From the NCBI GenBank assembly GCA_947303695.1, contig CAMYYX010000105.1:1-5774 (forward strand): DNA of 5,774 bases, read 5' to 3'. Within the stretch, counting starts at the first letter, position 1; each line of letters starts with the position of its first letter. The notes under the pieces were generated by a model that did no database searches, had not been told where the DNA came from, and worked only from the letters and a program-made list of their open reading frames with translations. The DNA comes from an uncultured Prevotellaceae bacterium (GTDB taxonomy: Bacteria; Bacteroidota; Bacteroidia; Bacteroidales; Bacteroidaceae). Positions 1 to 5,774 of the stretch are shown here, piece by piece. A program made the position numbers and the translations under genes.

Positions 1-2
1 AA

Positions 3-977
3 GAGATGACGGTAAGAGACGGCCTTGTGCGTACTTATCTGCTGACCGTTCCTATGGTGTCGCAAGACGACGCGGAGGCTGCGGATAGCGTTGTTGGTGT
101 GCTGACGGTGGTGTTCCATAATGCTTCGCTGTCGAAAGCAGACGAGAAGATTATCCAACTCATCGCCGAACAGGTGGCTAAGTATGTGTATTTCTCAGAC
201 ACGAAGGTGGAGAGCCAGCGAGTGGAACTGCAACTGAAGGAGGACGAGAAGCTGAGAGCCGAGAAGGAGGAGAACACCATCCACATCCAGAATATGGTGC
301 TCGACAACTGTCTGTCGGCCATCAAGCATGAGACGATGTACTATCCGAACCGCATCCGTCAGTTGCTCGACGAGGCCAAGCAGAAGCAGACGATGCCTGA
401 CGAAGAGAATATCGCCCAGCTGTCGGAACTCATCAATTATTACAAGGATGTGTTCTCGCTGCTGAGTGCCTGTGCTGCCCGTCAGCTGGATAATGTGATG
501 TTCAAGCGGAAGACGATTCCTGTGAGTGTTTTGTCGCAATATGCTCAGAAGAGTATGAAGCGGATAGCAAAGAAGCAGGATGTGGATATCGACTTCGAGG
601 TGGATACCGATTCGCGCTTGAAGGTGGTGGGCGATCAGCAGATGTTGGAATATCTGATGGATAACCTCATCTTGGCTGCCCTGACTGTTCAGCAGGATCG
701 TACCATCCGATTAGCGTTCGACCGCTATGACCAGTTTGTGCGTATCACCTTCACGGACGATGAGGTGCGGAAGTCGGAGAGCGAACTGACCAATCTGTTC
801 TATCCGGAACACCTGCTCTATGATGAGGATAGCGACCGCCTGATAGGTGTGGAATATATGGTGTGCCGCCAGATCATTCGTGAACACGATGAGTATGGAG
901 GACGCCGTGGGTGTCGCATCATCGCATCGCCGAGTGGACAGGGATATAAGATTGAGATGATGATAAATGGAATTTGA
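3..977 (+). CDS. Histidine-kinase-like sensor protein, C-terminal part (5' end outside window)
   Basis: The frame is open to the left edge, so the first ATG at 6 is probably internal and the gene starts upstream. Residue numbers here count from that ATG. Residues about 1-60 read like the end of a GAF-type sensor domain (VVGVLTVVF, then IIQLIAEQVAKY). Residues about 60-98 are charged and heptad-like, probably a coiled coil. His108 in IKHETMYYP sits where a histidine-kinase H-box would be. VVGDQQMLEYLMDNLILAAL (207-226) matches the N-box region (usually D..L.QVL.NLL.NA). The following G-boxes are poor: TDDEVRKSESELTNLFYP stands where DxGxGI...IF.PF is expected, and the GVEYMVCRQIIREH and ASPSGQGYKIEM segments keep only the fold pattern. 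It resembles the Bacteroides/Prevotella proteins annotated DUF5113. It lies just upstream of a response regulator, so it is probably that regulator's partner. Whether it binds ATP is uncertain. No membrane segment is present in the visible part. Confidence 0.8.
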   Translation, partial: EMTVRDGLVRTYLLTVPMVSQDDAEAADSVVGVLTVVFHNASLSKADEKIIQLIAEQVAKYVYFSDTKVESQRVELQLKEDEKLRAEKEENTIHIQNMVLDNCLSAIKHETMYYPNRIRQLLDEAKQKQTMPDEENIAQLSELINYYKDVFSLLSACAARQLDNVMFKRKTIPVSVLSQYAQKSMKRIAKKQDVDIDFEVDTDSRLKVVGDQQMLEYLMDNLILAALTVQQDRTIRLAFDRYDQFVRITFTDDEVRKSESELTNLFYPEHLLYDEDSDRLIGVEYMVCRQIIREHDEYGGRRGCRIIASPSGQGYKIEMMINGI

Positions 978-1147
978 TGGAAAAGGGAGATGAGAAGAGG
1001 AGTTAACAAAGTTAGCGAAGTCAGCGGCCTTACGGCCTCGAAGTTAACGACGATAGTTCGCAGGTGTAAACATCAGCAGTCATTCGTCGAGCGTAGCGAT
1101 AACTTCAAGATAATAGGAAGATAATATGTAATATAAATATATTAGGT
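978..1147. other. Intergenic region between kinase and regulator genes
   Basis: These 170 bases hold no credible ORF or RNA gene. The left two thirds carry a degenerate short repeat (listed separately). The last 40 bases are AT-rich, with no strong Shine-Dalgarno sequence before the ATG at 1148; the nearest purine run is TAGGAAG at 1114-1120, too far away to be a standard site. The best promoter-like match is TAACTTCA at 1100-1107, against TAnnTTTG, but no TTTG sits about 20 bases upstream. Separate transcription of the regulator is therefore possible but unsupported. No terminator with a T run is seen, so read-through from the kinase gene is plausible. Confidence 0.6.
1002..1060 (+). repeat. 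Degenerate 9-base repeat with GGCC palindrome
   Basis: Three 9-base units follow one another directly: GTTAACAAA (1002-1010), GTTAGCGAA (1011-1019) and GTCAGCGGC (1020-1028). A fourth, GTTAACGAC (1043-1051), follows after a short palindrome GGCC-TTAC-GGCC (1026-1037), and a looser copy GATAGTTCG ends at 1060. GAAGTTA at 1040-1046 can also pair with TAACTTC at 1100-1106. The units drift by one to a few bases around GTTAACGAA. I infer a low-complexity intergenic element of the kind scattered in Prevotella-type genomes, but that dispersal cannot be tested from this window. Confidence 0.5.
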
Positions 1148-1870
1148 ATGAACAAATTTAATGTAATCATCGTTGAGGATGTGATGCTGGAACTTCGTGG
1201 TACAGTCGAAATCTTCAAGAACGAAATTCCTGAGGCAAACATCATTGGTACAGCACAGAACGAAGAAGAGTTCTGGGAGCTTATTTCAAAGGACACACCT
1301 GATCTGGTTCTGTTGGATCTGGGTTTGGGCGGCTCTACGACAGTAGGTGTCGATATCTGTAGAAAACTGAGAGAGAAAGAGACGTCAGCCAAGATTCTGA
1401 TTTTTACAGGTGAGGTGCTGAACGAGAAGTTGTGGGTGGATGCCTTGGATGCCGGAGCTGACGGAATCATCCTGAAGAGTGGTGAGCTGCTCACTCCAGG
1501 TGATGTGCAGAGTGTGCTGAGTGGCAAACGCTATGTGTTCAACCAACCTATCCTGAAGAAGCTGGTGAAGCGTTTCCGTCGTTCGGTATTGAACGAATAC
1601 CGTCGTCAGGAGGCTTTCGTGAAGTACGACATCGACGAGTATGACGAGATTTTCCTCCGTCACTTGGCTTTGGGCTATACCAAGGATATGATTGCCAATC
1701 TGCGTAGTATGCCGTTCGGAACGAAGTCGCTCGAAAAGCGTCAGGTGGAACTCATCAACCGCTTGTTCCCTCATGGAGAGAGCGAGCGTATCAATGTGCC
1801 ACGTCTGGTGACTCGTGCGTTCGAGTTGAGAATATTGGATGTAGATAATCTGGAACCAGATGAAGAATAG
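1148..1870 (+). CDS. Response regulator, receiver domain plus LuxR-like DNA-binding domain
   Basis: This 240-residue protein is a complete two-component response regulator that should bind DNA in the cytoplasm once phosphorylated. The receiver domain (about 4-125) has every key residue: acidic pair Glu10/Asp11, phosphoacceptor Asp57 in LVLLDLGLGG, Thr87 in ILIFTGE and Lys110 in GIILKSGE. A basic linker (about 136-155, LKKLVKRFRRS) leads to a C-terminal domain (about 165-235) whose FLRHLALGYTKDMIANL resembles the first helices of LuxR/GerE domains. SLEKRQVELINRLFP then stands for the recognition helix, but the domain runs on longer than LuxR, with PRLVTRAFELRIL at the end. It looks like the Bacteroidales regulators annotated DUF5932. 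Start at 1148 is chosen because the receiver fold begins six residues later (NVIIVED). The partner is probably the kinase-like protein upstream; the targets are unknown. The 3' end overlaps the next gene by 11 bases, suggesting translational coupling. Confidence 0.9.
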   Translation: MNKFNVIIVEDVMLELRGTVEIFKNEIPEANIIGTAQNEEEFWELISKDTPDLVLLDLGLGGSTTVGVDICRKLREKETSAKILIFTGEVLNEKLWVDALDAGADGIILKSGELLTPGDVQSVLSGKRYVFNQPILKKLVKRFRRSVLNEYRRQEAFVKYDIDEYDEIFLRHLALGYTKDMIANLRSMPFGTKSLEKRQVELINRLFPHGESERINVPRLVTRAFELRILDVDNLEPDEE

Positions 1871-2543
1871 TCGAATCGTCAACTGGATGCCCATCGGGCT
1901 GTTGTGTCTGATGCTCCTGCATGCCATCATTTCGTGGATAGGTAATATCTACGGATGGGGGTTGAACAACCTGTTCAGTCAGGCTGGCATTCGGTGGACT
2001 GTGACTTATCTGATTCCTAATATCTCGTGTGCTCCGTTTGCGGAGGTGATGTCAGGACTCATCGCATTGGGTGTGCTGATAGAGTCGGGCATCTTCAGCG
2101 CTTTCAGTAAGAAAGCATCGTTGAAACAACAACGGGCGCTCTCATTGGCGATGTTGGTATTCGTCATCATCATCGTCGTCTTGGCATGTATGGTGTTGCT
2201 TCCTAATGCCGTTCTCCTCAGTCCCTTCGGTACTTTTGCCGAATCGCCTTTCGCGGAAGGACTGCTTGGCATCATCTGTGTGACGGTCATCATCGTAGGA
2301 AACGTGTACGGACTGGCATCGGGTCGTTTCTTCAATCTGACAGATACCATCAAGGCACACGTATCGCTCATCATACCTTGTCTGCCGTGTTTCCTCTCGA
2401 TGATGCTTGCTGCTGTCCTCATGGAGTCGATGACCTATTCGAATATCATGACAGTACCTTCTACGCTCTTCACGGTGGTGTCTTGGTGTTTGTATCTGAT
2501 ACCTTTTGTCGCCCAACTGGTACATTTGATTAAACGAAAATAA
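1860..2543 (+). CDS. Compact AbgT-like polytopic inner-membrane protein
   Basis: This 227-residue hydrophobic protein has about six membrane segments (roughly 8-28, 62-82, 93-116, 132-152, 167-189, 200-222) and a basic end (LIKRK). Two regions recall the AbgT transporter family. Residues 37-82, with NLFSQAGIRW and IALGVLIESGIFSAF, resemble AbgT's eGirwl...PLG.VL..mLGiG..E.SGL. Residues 91-196, with SPFAEGLLGII, NVYGLASGRF, Asp162 and YSNI, resemble SPf..gi...ipG..YG...G.....D......FnwSN. AbgT proteins are near 500 residues. Here the stretch between these regions (first hairpin half of the core) and most of the C-terminal half are absent, so p-aminobenzoyl-glutamate transport should not be assumed. 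No leftover coding sequence follows, so this is a compact form rather than a fresh frameshift. The ATG lies inside the regulator's last codons (11-base overlap), which argues for co-expression and a link to that signalling pair, perhaps as sensor, target or accessory. The family assignment rests on remembered consensus and is moderate. Confidence 0.75.
   Translation: MKNSRIVNWMPIGLLCLMLLHAIISWIGNIYGWGLNNLFSQAGIRWTVTYLIPNISCAPFAEVMSGLIALGVLIESGIFSAFSKKASLKQQRALSLAMLVFVIIIVVLACMVLLPNAVLLSPFGTFAESPFAEGLLGIICVTVIIVGNVYGLASGRFFNLTDTIKAHVSLIIPCLPCFLSMMLAAVLMESMTYSNIMTVPSTLFTVVSWCLYLIPFVAQLVHLIKRK
2521..2528 (+). promoter_or_regulatory. Candidate Bacteroidota promoter -7 element for the GH127 gene
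   Basis: TACATTTG matches the TAnnTTTG consensus of the primary sigma factor in Bacteroidota at every defined base. Transcription would start near 2533-2536, giving a leader of about 40 bases before the ATG at 2577, a usual length. The upstream partner is poor: only CTG at 2496-2498 lies near the expected place. The element lies within the last codons of the membrane-protein gene. It would let the enzyme be expressed apart from the signalling block, but a chance match in coding DNA is possible. Confidence 0.35.
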
Positions 2544-2576
2544 TAACATATAAACAACTATCTAACAATCACTAAA

Positions 2577-5500
2577 ATGAAAAAACTACATTTTATCTTC
2601 TTTGGAATTCTATGGGTGTGCGTTTCGGCAGAACCCATGTTGGCAGCTACGACTCATTCGCCTATTGCTGAGTCGACCAAAGCCAAAAAACGTGTCATCA
2701 AGAAAATAGCGCCTATTGAGGTGAATTGCAAACCAGGTACGAATCCACGACTGCCTTGGCAGGTTTGGGTGACCTATAGTGACGGCACAGGTGAGTGGCG
2801 TCAGACAAAATGGTTGAACTCTTCTCAGCAAATCGAACAGACAGAGCAAACCTATTCCGCAGGTTATGAATATACCGTAGATGGCTATGTGACGGGTGAT
2901 AACACCACAGAGAACGGTTATCCCATCACAGCGAAAGTGAAAGTAGTGGCATCCGATCAATGGACAGACACACCGAAACAACCCGTTGCAGAACCGCTTC
3001 CACTTACGATGGTATCCATTACAGGTGATAACCGACTGACGTGGAACCGTAATCTGGATATCAAGGAAATCATCTCGTGGGACATCACCCAGCAACTCTA
3101 TAACTATCGTGATACTTACGGACTTCCGACAGAAGGATATAAGGTTGCAGATGGTTGGGACTCTCCAACGACAAAACTGAAAGGTCATGGTTCTGGTCAT
3201 TATATGTCGGCTCTGGCTTTTGCATATGCTTCAACGTATGGAACTCCGGAAGGCCGCCAGATTCGTTCGCGTATCGAACGTATGGTCAATGAACTGCGTG
3301 AGTGTCAGGAGCGTACATTTGTGTGGAGCGATTCGTTAGGACGTTACTTCGAGGCACGCGACTATGCTCCAGAGCCTGTGTTGAAAGAGATGAAGGGAAC
3401 GTGGGCAGCATTCAACGAATACAAGAAAGACTATAAGCATTACGGGTATGGTTACCTTAACGCCATTCCTGCAGCACATCCTGCGTTGATCGAGTGCTAT
3501 CGCGCGTATAATAATGAGGAGTGGGTGTGGGCACCTTATTATACGATTCATAAGCAGCTGGCAGGTCTGATTGACATCGCAAACGTGATGAACAGCATCA
3601 CTACCTCGCTGAACGATGTGCAAAACAATCCTTCCGGTCGAGGAATTCGTATGACCAACAAGCAGATTGCAGATAAAGCACTCTTGATTGCAAAGGACAT
3701 GGGACTTTGGGTTTGGAACCGTCTGCACTATCGTACCTACGTAAGTACAGAAGGCGATAAGCAACAGCGTCAGGCTCGTCCAGGCAACCGCTACGAAATG
3801 TGGAATATGTATATCGCCGGTGAGGTGGGAGGCATGCAGGAATCGCTCTCACGTCTGTCCGAAATGGTGACCGATCCAACCGAGAAGGCACATCTGCTCG
3901 AGGCAGCCAACTGTTTCGACTCGCCTGCATTCTATCAACCTCTGTCGACCAATATGGACGACATCCGCACCCGTCATGCCAATCAGCACATTCCGATGAT
4001 TACAGGCGCATTGCGCTCATATCGTGGTAATAACAATCCATATTATTACAACATCGCCATCAACTTCTGGAACATGATTCAAGGCCGTTATGCATACGCG
4101 ATGGGTGGCGTGGGAAATGGTGAGATGTTCCGTCAGCCTTATTCTCAGATGTTGAGTATGAACACAAGTGTCAGCAGAGGGTGGGGTAGAAACGGCCGTA
4201 CGGTTCCTGACCCAAACATCAACGAAACCTGTTGCGCCTACAATCTGGCGAAACTGACCAAGGATCTCAACTGCTTCAATCCTGATGATGCTCGCTATAT
4301 GGACTATTACGAGCGTGTGCTGTATAATCAGATTGTCGGTTCAGTTAATCCGGATCACTATTCTTGCACCTATCAGTATGCGGTGGGAATGAATGCGCAG
4401 AAGCCATTTGGTAATGAGACACCTCAGTCGACTTGTTGTGGTGGTACAGGTGCAGAGAATCATGTGAAGTATCAGGAAGCCGCCTACTTCGTGAACAATA
4501 ACACCATTTGGGTGGCTCTCTATATGCCTACCGTAGCACAATGGGCGCAGAAAGATATCGTGATTGAGCAGGAGTGTTTGTGGCCGGCCGAGTCGTCTAA
4601 GATAAGAATCAAGAAGGGTAGTGCTACGTTCGCTATGAAAGTCCGTGTGCCTTATTGGGCAACACAGGGATTCAGTGTCCGTTTGAACGGCAAGCTGCTC
4701 GCAAAGAAATACCAGCCTTGTTCGTATTTCGAAATACCTGAACGTCAATGGAAAGAAGGCGATGTGGTTGAGGTCACCATGCCTTTCACCAAACATATCA
4801 ATTGGGGACCAGACAAGATGGAACTTGCTGCGACTGCAGAGAACCCTCAGCAACCGTTCACTCCAATGTGGGTTGGTGCTGTGATGTATGGACCGCTCGT
4901 CATGACTACTGAAGAAGTGAAGTCGTGGAACGATGCCGACTTCAACCTCAGTTCCAATCTGGATGAGATTCAACTCCTTGGCGCACAGGAAGGAACAGGT
5001 AAAGATGCCAACCTGTATACGTTGATGCTTAACGGAAAACGTTTCGTGCCAGACTACTACGAGACACATCGTTCTACTCATTATCTACGTCTCAATGTGG
5101 ATGCCGGAAATGCAGGAAAGTCCAAATCTGGCAAACTCGACCGTTCTACACTCGACGCTGCTATCAAGATAGCAACCAACCGTAAGGCAGAACAGGAGAA
5201 GTGGAATGCTCTGACGGTTAAGGTACCTGCACATGCTCCATGGGCTCCTTATGGTTATGCTCGATTGATGGAACAGCTGCGTAATGCAGAAGCTGTAAAT
5301 GCGAAGGATGCCAAGTCGCTCACCCAAACAGAGGTGAATGCTGCTGCATCATCACTGAATATGGTCATCAACACCATGCGTCCAGGTAATCTTGCTGAGC
5401 CGGAGGATCTGAATGAACTCCAGAACCTGCTGACTGAGAGCAAGGAGATTCGCAATAAAACGACTGAACTCCGTGAAGCAATCGATTATGCAGATATGGT

Positions 5501-5591
5501 AGTCGGCTATGTGAATGGAGGAAGTGGAACGAAGGATATGATCGTCAAAGCCCTTGCCGGTCTTAAAGAGGCTCGTAAGACAATCAAGTGA
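2577..5591 (+). CDS. Exported GH127-type beta-L-arabinofuranosidase with Big_4 and FIVAR-like domains
   Basis: This 1004-residue enzyme probably removes terminal beta-L-arabinofuranose from plant glycans in the periplasm. Residues 1-23 form a signal peptide (KK, hydrophobic run, cleavage near A18 or A23); LWVC is not a good lipobox. Residues about 43-125 match a Big_4 Ig-like domain (PGTNPRLPWQVWVTYSDGTG). The catalytic part (about 140-790) has the DUF1680/GH127 motifs: GHGSGHYMSALA (203-214), YYTIHKQLAGLID (321-333), HANQHIPMITG (467-477), GGVGNGEMF (510-518), NETCCAYN (549-556), ARYMDYYERVLYN (572-584) and STCCGGTGAENH (618-629). By analogy with Bifidobacterium HypBA1 (Glu338, Cys340, Cys417, Cys418 bind zinc; Cys417 nucleophile; Glu322 acid/base), these are Glu550, Cys552, Cys620, Cys621 and Glu516. 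Beta-sandwich segments follow (about 685-745), then a helical tail (about 860-1004). GH146, a related family, cannot be excluded. Length exceeds the 658 residues of HypBA1 because of the extra domains. It starts 33 bases after the previous gene, with an A-rich leader, and ends in its own terminator. No SusC/SusD neighbour is visible. Confidence 0.9.
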   Translation: MKKLHFIFFGILWVCVSAEPMLAATTHSPIAESTKAKKRVIKKIAPIEVNCKPGTNPRLPWQVWVTYSDGTGEWRQTKWLNSSQQIEQTEQTYSAGYEYTVDGYVTGDNTTENGYPITAKVKVVASDQWTDTPKQPVAEPLPLTMVSITGDNRLTWNRNLDIKEIISWDITQQLYNYRDTYGLPTEGYKVADGWDSPTTKLKGHGSGHYMSALAFAYASTYGTPEGRQIRSRIERMVNELRECQERTFVWSDSLGRYFEARDYAPEPVLKEMKGTWAAFNEYKKDYKHYGYGYLNAIPAAHPALIECYRAYNNEEWVWAPYYTIHKQLAGLIDIANVMNSITTSLNDVQNNPSGRGIRMTNKQIADKALLIAKDMGLWVWNRLHYRTYVSTEGDKQQRQARPGNRYEMWNMYIAGEVGGMQESLSRLSEMVTDPTEKAHLLEAANCFDSPAFYQPLSTNMDDIRTRHANQHIPMITGALRSYRGNNNPYYYNIAINFWNMIQGRYAYAMGGVGNGEMFRQPYSQMLSMNTSVSRGWGRNGRTVPDPNINETCCAYNLAKLTKDLNCFNPDDARYMDYYERVLYNQIVGSVNPDHYSCTYQYAVGMNAQKPFGNETPQSTCCGGTGAENHVKYQEAAYFVNNNTIWVALYMPTVAQWAQKDIVIEQECLWPAESSKIRIKKGSATFAMKVRVPYWATQGFSVRLNGKLLAKKYQPCSYFEIPERQWKEGDVVEVTMPFTKHINWGPDKMELAATAENPQQPFTPMWVGAVMYGPLVMTTEEVKSWNDADFNLSSNLDEIQLLGAQEGTGKDANLYTLMLNGKRFVPDYYETHRSTHYLRLNVDAGNAGKSKSGKLDRSTLDAAIKIATNRKAEQEKWNALTVKVPAHAPWAPYGYARLMEQLRNAEAVNAKDAKSLTQTEVNAAASSLNMVINTMRPGNLAEPEDLNELQNLLTESKEIRNKTTELREAIDYADMVVGYVNGGSGTKDMIVKALAGLKEARKTIK

Positions 5592-5644
5592 TTTTTGGCC
5601 TTTTTAAGACGATTTAAGAGATTTTAGGTAATATTTCGACATCC

Positions 5645-5683
5645 CCCCGATTTTGAACTCTAAATTCAAAATCGGGGCTTTTT
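5645..5683 (+). terminator. Intrinsic terminator after the GH127 gene
   Basis: CCCCGATTTTGAA (5645-5657) pairs perfectly with TTCAAAATCGGGG (5665-5677) around a 7-base loop CTCTAAA, and TTTTT follows at 5679-5683. The 13-bp stem has a GC-rich base next to the T run, the classic arrangement. It lies 54 bases past the stop codon. The stem has no matching T run on the left for the other strand, so it should work for rightward transcription. Confidence 0.9.
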
Positions 5684-5725
5684 CGTGCGAATTTGGGCGT
5701 CTTGACTTTTTTTAACGTCGAAAAA

Positions 5726-5757
5726 TTTGTGGATTTAGAGAAAAAGCCTTAACTTTG
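5726..5757 (+). promoter_or_regulatory. Bacteroidota-type promoter for a gene beyond the right edge
   Basis: TTTG at 5726-5729 and TAACTTTG at 5750-5757 are separated by 20 bases, matching the -33 TTTG and -7 TAnnTTTG elements of the Bacteroidota primary sigma factor. The surroundings are AT-rich, and the element sits about 70 bases after a strong terminator, so a new transcription unit starts here. Transcription would begin near 5762-5766. The gene it drives lies outside the window. Confidence 0.75.
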
Positions 5758-5774
5758 TAAAAAAATAGGGAAAT

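Noticed and set aside
947..954. TAAGATTG near the end of the kinase gene as a promoter for the regulator
   Set aside because: One mismatch to TAnnTTTG, no upstream TTTG at the right spacing, and about 190 bases before the start codon.
1002..1060. CRISPR array
   Set aside because: Units are only 9 bases, degenerate and directly adjacent without spacers; no cas genes are present.
1385..1930. Antisense open frame of 181 codons across the regulator gene
   Set aside because: It lies opposite a clear receiver/LuxR-like gene, and its translation has no recognisable domain and an odd His/Gln/Thr-rich composition, as expected from the complementary strand.
2500..2507. TACCTTTT as a promoter -7 element
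   Set aside because: It matches TAnnTTTG at all but the last base and no TTTG lies about 20 bases upstream; the TACATTTG at 2521 is the better candidate.
2142..2549. Antisense open frame rich in Asp, His and Arg across the membrane-protein gene
   Set aside because: The composition simply mirrors hydrophobic ATC/GTC codons read backwards (the DDDDDDEYQ run is the complement of repeated ATC/GTC); not a protein gene.
2588..2621. Lipoprotein signal (LWVC) in the arabinofuranosidase
   Set aside because: The position before the cysteine is Val and two before is Trp, which do not fit a lipobox; a standard signal peptidase I site near A18 or A23 is more likely.
4341..5081. Antisense open frame of 246 codons across the GH127 gene
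   Set aside because: It is a shadow of a well-supported catalytic domain on the + strand; its translation shows no motif and no promoter or ribosome site precedes it.

Overview
The window looks like a Bacteroidales genome, most likely Prevotella or a close relative. The reasons are the promoter style (TAnnTTTG with an upstream TTTG), A-rich leaders without a clear Shine-Dalgarno sequence, a GAF/histidine-kinase-like protein paired with a LuxR-type response regulator of a kind I associate with Bacteroides/Prevotella, and a periplasmic GH127-type beta-L-arabinofuranosidase. All real genes are on the + strand. The genus is inferred from gene types, not from a marker gene.

Left part (1-2543), signalling and membrane block: the 3' end of a sensor-kinase-like gene whose start lies outside the window; a 170-base gap (978-1147) with a degenerate 9-base repeat built on GTTAACGAA; a complete response regulator with all canonical receiver residues; and, overlapping its stop codon by 11 bases, a 227-residue polytopic membrane protein. 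This last protein resembles two separate stretches of the AbgT (p-aminobenzoyl-glutamate transporter) family but is less than half the usual length. Kinase, regulator and membrane protein plausibly form one signalling unit.

Right part (2577-5591), a single large enzyme gene: a 1004-residue exported protein with signal peptide, Big_4-like Ig domain, GH127/DUF1680-type catalytic region with the zinc/cysteine active-site signature, and a C-terminal helical tail resembling two FIVAR repeats. It probably releases terminal beta-L-arabinofuranose from plant polysaccharides or glycoproteins in the periplasm. No SusC/SusD pair or other polysaccharide-utilisation gene is visible here. A candidate promoter at the 3' end of the membrane-protein gene would let it be transcribed separately.

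Right edge (5592-5774): a strong intrinsic terminator (13-bp perfect stem plus T run) closes the enzyme gene, and a well-spaced Bacteroidota promoter points rightwards to a gene outside the window.

I do not see a clearly new multi-gene system. The most unusual item is the compact AbgT-like protein translationally coupled to the response regulator, alongside a kinase-like partner whose ATP-binding glycine boxes look degraded.
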